12,057 nt of DNA from Desulfovibrionaceae bacterium UBA930 (GCA_002293605.1 DBDO01000116.1:147-12203), one strand, 5' to 3'; positions 1 through 7,187 are shown, numbered from the stretch's first letter. The notes: a model not told the origin generated them from the sequence alone. Program-made: numbers and translations.

Positions 1-14
1 CCCCTCAATGATTT

Positions 15-1739
15 CTATTCTTCCGACTGGGCGTCTTCAGAGGCTTGTTTGAGCAGATCGCCCAGGGTTTGCCCGCCGTTTTCAGAGCCGCTGCGGAATT
101 CCTTGGGCTTCTTGCGCTCTTCGTCATCCTTGAGCTGCTTGATGGACAGGCCCAAGCGGCGCTCTTCCGCCGAAACATGGATGACTTTGGCCTGAATGGT
201 CACGCCTTCCTTGAACATTTCCGAAGGCGACTTGACCTTCTTGCTGCTGATCTCGGAAACGTGCACCAGGCCCTCAATGCCTTCTTCCACTTCCACGAAC
301 ACGCCAAAGTCGGTGATGTTGGTCACCAGGCCTTCAACCAGGGAGCCTACGGGATAGCGATCCGGCACATAGGACCAGGGATCTTCCGTCAGTTGCTTGA
401 TGCCAAGGGTGAACTTCTCGCTTTCCTGGTCAACGGTGAGCACCTTGGCCTGCACCATGTCGCCCACCTGGTAGGCTTCGCTGGGGTGGCGGATCTTCTT
501 GGTCCAGCTGATGTCCGAAACGTGAATCAGGCCGTCAATGCCGTCTTCAATACCGATGAACATGCCGAATTCGGTAATGTTTTTGATAGCGCCTTCAAGC
601 ACGGTGCCTTCGGGGAATTTCTCGGCCACAACTTCCCAGGGATTGGGCTTGACCTGCTTCATGCCGAGGGAGATGCGCTTTTTATCCTGATCCACTCCCA
701 GAATGACCACTTCAACCTCTTCGCCCACCTTGACCATTTGGGAAGGATGGCGGAGCTTGCGGGTCCAGGACATTTCAGAAATATGCACCAGACCTTCAAC
801 GCCGGGTTCCAGCTCAACGAACGCGCCGTAATCGACAAGGTTGGTCACCTTGCCGGAGAGCCGCAGTTCGGTCGGGAACTTGGCGGTGATATCCTGCCAG
901 GGGTCGGGAACGAGCTGCTTCAGACCGAGGGAAACCTTCTGGTTGTCGCGGTCAAAAGACAGAACCTTGAGTTCCAGTTCCTGGCCCATGCTGACCATTT
1001 CCTTGGGATGGCGGATGCGCTTCCAGGACATGTCGGTAATATGCAAGAGGCCGTCCAGGCCGCCAAGGTCCACAAACACGCCGTATTCGGTGATGTTCTT
1101 GACCCGGCCGCGCACCATCTGGTCTTCGGCCAGGGTGCCGAGCAGATCCTGACGCTTGGAGTCACGTTCTTCTTCAAGCAGCACTCTGCGGGAAACAATG
1201 ACGTTGCTGCGACGGGGGTTGATCTTGAGAACACGGAATTCAAACTCCTGATTCACCAGGGCGTCCATGTCGGGCACGGGGCGCAGGTCCACATGGGAAC
1301 CGGGCAAAAAGGCTTCGACTCCGCCAAGATCCACCGTATACCCGCCCTTGATGCGGCGCAGAATGGTGCCCTTGCAGGTGCCGTTCTTTTCCTGCACTTC
1401 CGTCAGCTGGTTGAAGAGCTGCACGCGCTTGGCTCTTTCATACGACAGCGTGATCGTGCCTTCCATTTCGTTCTTGCGCGCGACATACACATCCACCCTG
1501 TCGCCGACAGAAACCGAAATGTTTCCGGACGGATCGCGAAATTCGCTTGCGGGGATCTGGCCTTCCGACTTGAAGTTCACATCAACGAGGATATGGTCGT
1601 CATCAATGCGCACGACCTCCCCTTTTACGATGGAACCTTCCTCAAGATCGCCGAAATCCGGATTCAGGTAGTTTTCCAGGGCGCTTTCAAAGCTGATTTC
1701 AGCATCGAAGCCCATTTCCAGTTCTGAAGTTGTTGACAT
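15..1739 (-). CDS. rpsA: 30S ribosomal protein S1
   Basis: Ribosomal protein S1 binds mRNA on the 30S subunit and helps start translation, especially on structured or weakly Shine-Dalgarno-led messages. The 574-residue product shows six S1/OB-fold repeats at about residues 33-100, 119-187, 206-275, 291-362, 378-449 and 465-535. The last four share the pattern (V/I)-x-N-(I/L)-x-(E/D)-(Y/F)-G-x-F-(V/I) followed by G-L-(L/I/V)-H-(I/V). Six repeats and this length match the standard bacterial protein (E. coli about 557). The acidic N-terminus and charged tail are usual. I chose ATG 1739 because GGAGGA lies six bases upstream and the protein then begins like other S1 proteins; the frame stays open upstream to 1901, but that extension does not look like S1. 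The gene stands alone with a 234-base upstream gap, so it probably has its own promoter. Confidence 0.97.
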   Translation of the reverse strand: MSTTSELEMGFDAEISFESALENYLNPDFGDLEEGSIVKGEVVRIDDDHILVDVNFKSEGQIPASEFRDPSGNISVSVGDRVDVYVARKNEMEGTITLSYERAKRVQLFNQLTEVQEKNGTCKGTILRRIKGGYTVDLGGVEAFLPGSHVDLRPVPDMDALVNQEFEFRVLKINPRRSNVIVSRRVLLEEERDSKRQDLLGTLAEDQMVRGRVKNITEYGVFVDLGGLDGLLHITDMSWKRIRHPKEMVSMGQELELKVLSFDRDNQKVSLGLKQLVPDPWQDITAKFPTELRLSGKVTNLVDYGAFVELEPGVEGLVHISEMSWTRKLRHPSQMVKVGEEVEVVILGVDQDKKRISLGMKQVKPNPWEVVAEKFPEGTVLEGAIKNITEFGMFIGIEDGIDGLIHVSDISWTKKIRHPSEAYQVGDMVQAKVLTVDQESEKFTLGIKQLTEDPWSYVPDRYPVGSLVEGLVTNITDFGVFVEVEEGIEGLVHVSEISSKKVKSPSEMFKEGVTIQAKVIHVSAEERRLGLSIKQLKDDEERKKPKEFRSGSENGGQTLGDLLKQASEDAQSEE

Positions 1740-1744
1740 ACGTG

Positions 1745-1750
1745 TCCTCC
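1745..1750 (-). promoter_or_regulatory. Shine-Dalgarno of rpsA
   Basis: The minus strand reads GGAGGA five bases before the ATG at 1737-1739. This decides the start against the longer open frame reaching 1901. Confidence 0.8.
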
Positions 1751-1786
1751 GACCAACAAAAAATTCCTGAGATTTCAGGTCCGGGT

Positions 1787-1815
1787 GGTGTATCAGAGAC
1801 AAGTCTGGTTGACAA
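1787..1815 (-). promoter_or_regulatory. candidate promoter of rpsA
   Basis: On the minus strand TTGTCA (1810-1815, 5/6 match to the -35 consensus) is followed after 17 bases by TACACC (1787-1792, a weak -10). A TG one base before it would make an extended -10. The start would fall near 1780, giving a leader of about 40 bases. The rest of the gap, 1865-1980, is AT-rich and may hold further upstream signals. The call is by eye. Confidence 0.4.
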
Positions 1816-1973
1816 GCGGGAAAGCGGCGCGTTGCAAGGAAAAATGCGGAATCACCACCCTCTGGAAGCCCTTTACCGAGAAAAAAATCAAAGAATCCCA
1901 AAGGGAAAGATTATTGAATGAAAAAATGAAAAAAAGTTATGGCAACTATATAGAATGATTAATATTTATATCA

Positions 1974-3068
1974 CTATATATCATTGTTTCTTGCGCCGGA
2001 GGCTTTAATCGCCTCTTTCGCCTCCTCCCAACTGAATTCCCTCCACAAAAGAGCCGGACTGCGCTCGGCAAGAACGGAGAGGAGCGTTCCCGGTGCATCC
2101 AGGGAGCCGGAATGCACGCGCATGGTGATGGCTTCCCCTGTCTGGGCAGCGTGCCGGACAGCTTTGCCCGCGTACGAGGCTACAAACGCGGCAGCTGAAC
2201 GCACTGTTTCGGCAGGCCACTCTCTTCCCCCAAAACGGCCAAGCGCGACAGGGCCGGGGAAATCCCTTGTTTTGAGCAGCAGATCCCGTTCTCCCGCAAG
2301 CTCCAGAAGGCGCGTATTATCCTCCTGGCTTCGCCCGATTATGAGCCGAAAGCTTCCCTCGGCCCCTTCCATATGCCAATACTGCCGCCCGGTATTGGCC
2401 AGAAAGAAGTCAGCCGCTACAGGAGAAGGTGTATGCGCCAGCACCGGCCAATAATTGCGGGCGCTTTCCTTTTCCGTCAAACGGCAGCCGCCGCCCGGCG
2501 TGGGAATTTCGGCCAGGCCCATGCGCTGGGCCAGGGCCAGTTGATCTTTGCGACCCCGGCCAGAAAAGCCCAGCAGGCGCTCTCTGTCCACCATGCCGCT
2601 GCGTTCCGCTTCGGTCTGATCCAGATGTCTTGCGGAAAGCGGACGCAACAGACAGTCTTTGACCCCGGCTTCGCGCCGGATGATGTTCAGCGTGTCGCGC
2701 CGTTGCGACATGGGCCTCTGGCCGAGCACTTCACCTGAAATAATGAAGTTTGCCCCGCTCTCTTCCTTGAGAGCCCTGGCTTTGTTCAGCATCAAAATTT
2801 TGCAGTCCACACAGGGGTTGAGCACGCTGCCAAAGCCGTGCTCCGGCCCCTGCGCCAGCATGCGCACAAAGTCTTCCGAAATATCCAGGGGCATGATGTC
2901 AACGCCGTACAGATCACTCCAGTGCGCAAGCTTGTCCGGATAGCCGAAAAAGGGCGAATGGCAGTGTATTCCCGTAACATGGACGCCCTGCTCCTGCACG
3001 AGTTTGATGGCCAGTATGCTGTCAAGCCCTCCGGAGAACAGCCCCAGGGCCCGATAGGTAGCTTTCAT
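1974..3068 (-). CDS. PP-loop (AANH) ATPase fused to an NFACT-R-like RNA-binding domain; predicted tRNA-thiolation enzyme
   Basis: This is a predicted RNA-modifying enzyme of the ThiI/MnmA/TtcA superfamily, which adenylates a base and replaces oxygen with sulfur. In the 364-residue protein the PP-loop signature SGGLDS is at 12-17. A Cys-Val-Asp-Cys pair follows at 86-89, then GEVLGQRPMSQ at about 112-122, RPLSA at 142-146, and a Gly-rich stretch with Cys at 195 (PGGGCRLTE). From about 225 a second domain begins whose GRSQEDN...DLLLKTRDFPGP pattern (245-272) resembles NFACT-R RNA-binding domains. Such PP-loop/NFACT-R fusions are a known family. ATG 3068 was chosen because AGGAG lies nine bases upstream; the frame is open 20 codons further with no good start signal. 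The upstream neighbour is an NFACT gene, which strengthens an RNA role. The exact tRNA position and the sulfur donor cannot be told. It may carry an Fe-S cluster through Cys86, Cys89 and Cys195 (inference). Confidence 0.85.
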   Translation of the reverse strand: MKATYRALGLFSGGLDSILAIKLVQEQGVHVTGIHCHSPFFGYPDKLAHWSDLYGVDIMPLDISEDFVRMLAQGPEHGFGSVLNPCVDCKILMLNKARALKEESGANFIISGEVLGQRPMSQRRDTLNIIRREAGVKDCLLRPLSARHLDQTEAERSGMVDRERLLGFSGRGRKDQLALAQRMGLAEIPTPGGGCRLTEKESARNYWPVLAHTPSPVAADFFLANTGRQYWHMEGAEGSFRLIIGRSQEDNTRLLELAGERDLLLKTRDFPGPVALGRFGGREWPAETVRSAAAFVASYAGKAVRHAAQTGEAITMRVHSGSLDAPGTLLSVLAERSPALLWREFSWEEAKEAIKASGARNNDI

Positions 3069-3077
3069 GATAAAACG

Positions 3078-3082
3078 CTCCT
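3078..3082 (-). promoter_or_regulatory. Shine-Dalgarno of the PP-loop ATPase gene
   Basis: The minus strand reads AGGAG nine bases before ATG 3068. This supports the shorter 364-residue protein, which begins just before the PP-loop. Confidence 0.65.
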
Positions 3083-3094
3083 GAAAAAATGAAG

Positions 3095-3131
3095 CTCTTG
3101 CTTTAGCGGCCCAAGCCTTTGAAGGCAAGAG
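3095..3131. repeat. 7-bp inverted repeat in the leader of the PP-loop ATPase gene
   Basis: CTCTTGC (3095-3101) and GCAAGAG (3125-3131) are complementary across a 23-base loop. The loop holds a smaller GCCT/AGGC pairing. It sits 27-63 bases before the start codon and could fold in the mRNA leader. No known riboswitch or leader family is recognised. Confidence 0.3.
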
Positions 3132-3142
3132 ATACCTTATTC

Positions 3143-3183
3143 CAATTCCAGATAAAAATTGCCTTGATTTTTATCTGGAATTG
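3143..3183. repeat. perfect 17-bp inverted repeat between the NFACT and PP-loop genes
   Basis: The arm CAATTCCAGATAAAAAT (3143-3159) is perfectly complementary to 3167-3183, with a 7-base loop TGCCTTG. It starts directly after the TAA stop of the NFACT gene. The stem is AT-rich and no U-run follows on the minus strand, so it is not a textbook intrinsic terminator. It could act as a 3'-end stabiliser, a processing site, a poor terminator or an operator for the downstream gene. Confidence 0.75.
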
Positions 3184-4806
3184 TTAGTCCTCTCCGCCAA
3201 GCGTCACAACTAGGCTGCACAGTACTTTGTCTACCCTGACCGTGCCGGGGTGCGCGCCCTTGACGGCACGCACCTGACCAAGTTGCGCCACCATGATTCG
3301 GGCTTTGGCCTCATGGCGCTGCCAGCTTTTTTCGGCAACAAGCGCAGCGGCTTCGCGCAGGCTGCGCTCCGGCACTTCTTCGGCGGCGTGGGAGCAGCGG
3401 ATTATAAGGTGAGCGCTCGGCCCGTCCTCGGCATGCAGCCATAAATCGTGCGGCTTGCCTATTTTGAGCAAGCTCTGGTTGCCTTGCGCGTTTTTTCCGC
3501 GCAGCATGAGAAAACCGTCCGAGGAGCGAAAGCGTCCCACATTCCGAATAGCCTCGCCTTGTGTTTCTTCCAGCGGAAAATGCTTCGGCCCGGCATCAGC
3601 AGGAGCGTCCTTTTTTGGGGTGGACTTTGCAGCAGCAGTGCTTTCGGAAGGCCCGGCTTCAGGGGGCGCGGACAAAAATTCGGCCCGGCGGGCCTCAAGT
3701 ATGGCCAGCCCGCGCGCGCCCCGAGAGGACTCTTTGAACATACGGGCCATATTTTCGCGCAGACTGAGTAAAGAGTTCAGCGCAACGCGCCGAGAAGGTC
3801 CGTTTTCGCCCCCTCCAAGTTCAATGCTGTCCAGCCTGGCGTCCGGGGCATAGCGCCACAGTTCGGCCTGCAAGGCCACGGCATCCTCACGCTGCGCAAG
3901 CATGGCGTTCAGGCGCAAGGCCTCCTGATCCAGTCTGGCCAGAAGCCGGAACTGCTTTTTGGCCGCCTTGCGCACGGGAATATCACTTTCTTTATGGACC
4001 GCCCTGCCCAACTCGGCGAAAAACTTCCGTTCATCGATACGGGAGCTTGCACTGAGCGCAGGGCAGCATTCCTCTTGTCGGCAAGGCAAAGGCGTATCCG
4101 TCTGCAAGGCTGGCTTTGGCGCGGCGCAAGGGATAATGCCCCGTTTTGCGCACAGGGCCTCAGGCAGGGGCCAGGCTGCATACAGCGTTGGCAGGCCGGA
4201 CGAATCGGCATAGAAAAAAAGCCCTCCTCCCCCGGCCTGTAAGTCCACCATCAAGGCTCTGCCCTCAAGGGCTTCCAGCGCGGCCAGGCTTTCCCGCAAG
4301 AGCGGCGTCAGCACGGCATAGTCCTGCCACGGCCCTTGCGTCTCTCCCTTGCGCCAGACGGTCGCGCACAGCGCATCCACAAGGGCCGGTTCAGGCCAGG
4401 CAGGCTCCTGGGCAAAGCCTTCCGGCAGATCAATGCAGACAGAAGGGCCGTCTACCATATCCAGCAGCAGCCAGCGCGGTGCTTCGCCTGAAGGCACATG
4501 CACGGGAAAGAGGAGACGCCGCCCGGCGTAATCGATGCTGCCCCGCCCGAGCCTTCTGCCTCCGCAATATTTGCGCAAACGCATCACCCAGGCCGGGGGA
4601 CGAGCAGGATTTTCCAAGGCTGTATCGGAAAAAAAGAGTAGAGGGTCCTGACGTTCAAAACGCAACAGCAAACGCCGTTTTTTTCCTCCGGCGAAAAAGA
4701 CGCAGGCCAGCAGCCCAAGGCGCGGGCCGTGGATTTTTTCCAGGCGAGCGCCCTCAAGCAGCGTGAGCAGCTCGCCCCCGATAACCCGAAAGCTGTGGGA
4801 ATCCAT
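3184..4806 (-). CDS. NFACT family protein (RqcH/FbpA-like)
   Basis: NFACT proteins (bacterial RqcH, eukaryotic Rqc2/NEMF) bind ribosomal large subunits carrying stalled peptidyl-tRNA and add C-terminal alanine tails that mark the chain for decay. The 540-residue product has an NFACT-N domain at about 1-215, starting MDSHSFRVIGGEL and containing GARLEKIHGPRL and WVMRLRKY. A charged helical, probably coiled-coil middle lies at about 255-380, then a Pro/Ala/Lys-rich linker (380-408). An NFACT-R domain follows at about 426-530, with DLWLHAEDGPSAHLII at 454-469. ATG 4806 has GGAG six bases upstream and gives the usual family N-terminus; ATG 4818 and GTG 4836 in the same frame are less likely. It lies 72 bases after dksA and is probably co-transcribed with it. 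Around residues 95-97 it reads Gly-Arg-Arg where RqcH has its Asp-Arg motif, so the tailing activity is uncertain. Confidence 0.88.
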   Translation of the reverse strand: MDSHSFRVIGGELLTLLEGARLEKIHGPRLGLLACVFFAGGKKRRLLLRFERQDPLLFFSDTALENPARPPAWVMRLRKYCGGRRLGRGSIDYAGRRLLFPVHVPSGEAPRWLLLDMVDGPSVCIDLPEGFAQEPAWPEPALVDALCATVWRKGETQGPWQDYAVLTPLLRESLAALEALEGRALMVDLQAGGGGLFFYADSSGLPTLYAAWPLPEALCAKRGIIPCAAPKPALQTDTPLPCRQEECCPALSASSRIDERKFFAELGRAVHKESDIPVRKAAKKQFRLLARLDQEALRLNAMLAQREDAVALQAELWRYAPDARLDSIELGGGENGPSRRVALNSLLSLRENMARMFKESSRGARGLAILEARRAEFLSAPPEAGPSESTAAAKSTPKKDAPADAGPKHFPLEETQGEAIRNVGRFRSSDGFLMLRGKNAQGNQSLLKIGKPHDLWLHAEDGPSAHLIIRCSHAAEEVPERSLREAAALVAEKSWQRHEAKARIMVAQLGQVRAVKGAHPGTVRVDKVLCSLVVTLGGED

Positions 4807-4812
4807 ACCTGG

Positions 4813-4816
4813 CTCC
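4813..4816 (-). promoter_or_regulatory. Shine-Dalgarno of the NFACT gene
   Basis: The minus strand reads GGAG six bases before ATG 4806. It favours this start over ATG 4818 and GTG 4836. Confidence 0.55.
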
Positions 4817-4878
4817 ATGAAAAAGGCGGCCTGCACAAGCAGAGCCGCCGAATATGCTGTACAAGGCAGAAAAGCAGT

Positions 4879-5244
4879 CTATTCGCCGCGCAAATGCTCG
4901 TCTTCTTCCTGCTTGCTCTTACAGTTGATGCACAACTTGGTGACCGGGCGGGCCTTGAGCCGGGGCACTCCGATATCTTCGCCGCACTCATCACAGATGC
5001 CGAAGGTTCCGTCATCCAGACGCTGCAAGGCCGCGCGGATTTTTTTGATCAGTCTGCGTTCGCGATCCCGGATGCGCAGGGTAAAGGCGCGGTCTGACTC
5101 CATGGTAGCGCGATCAGCCGGATCAGCGCAGATCTCGTTATTATCCGTCATATCTTCGAGGGTCATCTCGCCCTGCCTCAGGGCTTCCTCAAGCATGCCT
5201 TCAAGAAGATTGCGGAAATATTCCAAGTCGTTTTGTTCCATCAT
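4879..5244 (-). CDS. dksA: DksA/TraR family C4 zinc-finger RNA polymerase regulator
   Basis: DksA enters the RNA polymerase secondary channel and, with ppGpp, lowers rRNA promoter activity and raises biosynthetic promoters. The 121-residue protein has an N-terminal helical region with the DxxDxA motif (DPADRA, 41-46) expected at the coiled-coil tip. A second long charged helix (about 50-78) follows. The C4 zinc finger has CDEC at 84-87 and CINC at 105-108. It is shorter than E. coli DksA (151), mainly at the N-terminus, and this size is common in deltaproteobacterial homologues. Two adjacent ATGs (5244, 5241) are possible; AGGA lies upstream of both. The NFACT gene follows 72 bases downstream on the same strand, suggesting one transcript. 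It could instead be a DksA paralogue, but the acidic tip motif and all four cysteines are intact, so I favour a true DksA-type function. Confidence 0.92.
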   Translation of the reverse strand: MMEQNDLEYFRNLLEGMLEEALRQGEMTLEDMTDNNEICADPADRATMESDRAFTLRIRDRERRLIKKIRAALQRLDDGTFGICDECGEDIGVPRLKARPVTKLCINCKSKQEEDEHLRGE

Positions 5245-5293
5245 GCTCTTCCTTCCATGCGGCGTTTCCTGTCCACTATGGCCCGAACCAGTT

Positions 5294-5323
5294 CTGATAA
5301 ATCAACAGAGCACATAATGTAAA
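5294..5323 (-). promoter_or_regulatory. candidate promoter of dksA
   Basis: On the minus strand TTTACA (5318-5323) is followed after 18 bases by TATCAG (5294-5299), matching consensus at 5/6 and 4/6. The start would be near 5287, about 43 bases before the dksA ATG. It lies between the helicase stop (5355) and dksA, so it would let dksA and the NFACT gene be expressed without the helicase. Confidence 0.4.
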
Positions 5324-5354
5324 GGAAAAAAGCACAAGCCGGGCTAATCGCGCG

Positions 5355-7034
5355 TCAGCTCTTGGGAACGGCCTTTTCCACCGCCACTTTGAAGCCCCGG
5401 ATCTGGCTGCCGTTCATGACCGCCATAACGTCATCGGCCAGATGCTCCGGCACTTCGACAAAACAGAAGCGATCATGAATTTCAATAGCCCCTATGCTGC
5501 GTCCGGGGATGCCGGACTCCCCGGCAATAGCCCCGACAAGATCGCGTGGGGCCACATGCATTTTGCTCCCCACATTAAAAAAGAGGCGCAGCATGGGTGA
5601 ACGCTCCGCCTTGCCGCCCTGGCCGCGCTTGCCGGAAAATTTGCTCTGGCGACCATAGACGCGCTCGGCCACCTTGTCGCTGTGGCGCTCCCTCCAGCCC
5701 TGGTTTTCAGCCGGGCTCAGACTGTCCTGCTGCTGTTCCTGGCCGAACTCGCGCTGCATGAGCAGCTTGAGCAGGGCTGCGGCCATATCCATGCTGGTGC
5801 TTTCATCATCAAGAAACTGCTCCACCAGGGCGGTGTACCGCTCCAGCGCCCCGGCCTCCATGGCCGCGCGCACTTCATCCAAAAGGCGCGTGGTGCGGAT
5901 ATTGGTAACATCACGCAAGGTCGGGAGCTGGCTTTGCACGATGCGTGCCTTGGTGTAGCGGATAATGTCCCGCAGCTTGTAATGCTCACGGGCCGAAACA
6001 AAGGTAAAGGCGCTGCCCGCCCGCCCTGCCCGCCCGGTGCGGCCGATGCGATGCACGTAATTTTCCACATCGTTCGGGATGTCGTAGTTGATTACCGCGT
6101 CCACATCGTCAACGTCTATGCCCCTGGCCGCCACATCGGTAGCCACCAGAATTTCGATGCCGCCGGTGCGAAAACGCCCCATAACCCGGTCGCGTTGCGG
6201 CTGGGCAAGGTTGCCGTGCAAACCATCGGACTGATAACCCCTGGTTTGCAAATGCGCGGTAACTTCGTCAACCCCGCGCTTGGTGGAACAAAAGACCAGG
6301 GCCTTGCGAAAGCCCTGGGAATCAAGCACCCGGCACAGGGCATCCATTTTTTGATGCGGGCGCACTTCATAATAGATCTGCTCAATGGTGGGCACCGTAA
6401 GCAGTTTCTGGGTAATTTTCAAAATTTCCGGGTCTTTGAGAAAGCGCTTCGCCATCTCCATAATTGCCGGAGGCATGGTGGCGGAGAAAAATATACGCTG
6501 GCTCTGTTCCGGCGTTTTTTCAAGAATGGCTTCGATATCATCGCGAAAACCCATATCGAGCATTTCATCCGCCTCGTCCAGAACCGCCATGAACACCTGG
6601 TCGAGGCGCAAGGTGCCCCGCTCCATGTGATCCATGATCCGTCCCGGCGTACCCACAACGATCTGTGCCCCCTTGGCCAGTGCCCTGAACTGCCGCTCTA
6701 TCGGCTGTCCGCCATATACAGGAAGCGCAAAAAGACCGCGTTTACGCGCGGCAAGCTTGCCGATTTCTTCGGCGACCTGAATGGCCAGTTCTCTGGTCGG
6801 GCATAAAATCAGTGCCTGGGGGGCCTTGTTGCGCGGGTCAACCCGTTCAAGAATAGGAATGCTGAAGGCGGCGGTTTTTCCGGTGCCTGTCTGGGCCTGT
6901 CCGACAACATCCCGCCCGGAAAGCAGGGGAGGAATAGCAAGAGCCTGTATAGGGGAAGGCTCCTCAAAGCCCATGTCTTCCACGGATTTCAGCAATTCGC
7001 GGGAAAGCCCCAGATCGTCGAAAGAAATGCTCAT
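5355..7034 (-). CDS. DEAD-box RNA helicase with C-terminal DbpA-type RNA-binding domain (DeaD/CsdA-like)
   Basis: ATP-dependent RNA helicase, probably acting in ribosome assembly, mRNA unwinding or cold adaptation. The 559-residue protein shows all core motifs. These are the Q motif ending PSPIQ (26-30), Walker A AQTGTGKT (47-54), PTREL (79-83), TPGR (129-132), DEAD (153-156), SAT (184-186), LVFCSTKRG (246-254), ATDVAARGID (298-307) and HRIGRTGRAGRAG (328-340). After a Gln- and Lys/Gly-rich linker (about 430-480) comes a DbpA RNA-binding domain at about 481-556. This layout is that of DeaD/CsdA and DbpA; without an alignment I do not assign one symbol. ATG 7034 begins MSISFDDLGL, the family's usual start. 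Its nearest Shine-Dalgarno-like sequence (AAGGA, 7048-7052) is unusually far, 13 bases upstream across a T-run. The 200-base upstream gap suggests its own promoter. Confidence 0.95.
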   Translation of the reverse strand: MSISFDDLGLSRELLKSVEDMGFEEPSPIQALAIPPLLSGRDVVGQAQTGTGKTAAFSIPILERVDPRNKAPQALILCPTRELAIQVAEEIGKLAARKRGLFALPVYGGQPIERQFRALAKGAQIVVGTPGRIMDHMERGTLRLDQVFMAVLDEADEMLDMGFRDDIEAILEKTPEQSQRIFFSATMPPAIMEMAKRFLKDPEILKITQKLLTVPTIEQIYYEVRPHQKMDALCRVLDSQGFRKALVFCSTKRGVDEVTAHLQTRGYQSDGLHGNLAQPQRDRVMGRFRTGGIEILVATDVAARGIDVDDVDAVINYDIPNDVENYVHRIGRTGRAGRAGSAFTFVSAREHYKLRDIIRYTKARIVQSQLPTLRDVTNIRTTRLLDEVRAAMEAGALERYTALVEQFLDDESTSMDMAAALLKLLMQREFGQEQQQDSLSPAENQGWRERHSDKVAERVYGRQSKFSGKRGQGGKAERSPMLRLFFNVGSKMHVAPRDLVGAIAGESGIPGRSIGAIEIHDRFCFVEVPEHLADDVMAVMNGSQIRGFKVAVEKAVPKS

Positions 7035-7047
7035 AAAAAAATAATAG

Positions 7048-7052
7048 TCCTT
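7048..7052 (-). promoter_or_regulatory. distant Shine-Dalgarno-like site of the helicase gene
   Basis: AAGGA on the minus strand is separated from ATG 7034 by 13 bases, mostly T. This is longer than the usual 5-9, so initiation may be weak or S1-assisted. No closer purine-rich site is seen. Confidence 0.35.
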
Positions 7053-7097
7053 TGCCTGGAATATAGACGATTGCGCGAACCCATGCCTGTAGTCCCA

Positions 7098-7126
7098 ATT
7101 CCAGATGATAGTGGCTTGAATGTAAA
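7098..7126 (-). promoter_or_regulatory. weak candidate promoter of the helicase gene
   Basis: On the minus strand TTTACA (7121-7126) and TGGAAT (7098-7103) are spaced 17 bases apart, each off consensus (5/6 and 4/6). A nearer TATATT lies around 7060-7065 but has no good -35. The true start is uncertain; a leader of about 60 bases is implied by the first choice. Confidence 0.22.
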
Positions 7127-7187
7127 GAGGCGCATAAGGGCGGGCAAAAGCACAGGCCTGGTCCGCAGCTCGCTTGCGTCTTTTTGA

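Noticed and set aside
45..1727. A 560-codon open frame on the plus strand opposite rpsA
   Set aside because: It is the mirror of the S1 repeats: its internal repetition and composition follow from the opposite-strand gene, it has no recognisable domain, and S1 is unmistakable on the minus strand.
4146..4766. A 206-codon plus-strand frame opposite the NFACT gene
   Set aside because: Ala/Arg/Pro-rich composition typical of an antisense shadow in GC-rich DNA, inside a well-supported gene.
5682..6806. A 374-codon plus-strand frame opposite the helicase gene
   Set aside because: Lies wholly inside the DEAD-box gene, whose motifs are complete; no domain or ribosome binding site supports it.
7159..7185. 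A plus-strand stem (CGCA/TGCG) followed by TCTTTTT, resembling a terminator
   Set aside because: The stem is only about four pairs with mismatches, and no plus-strand gene lies upstream for it to terminate.
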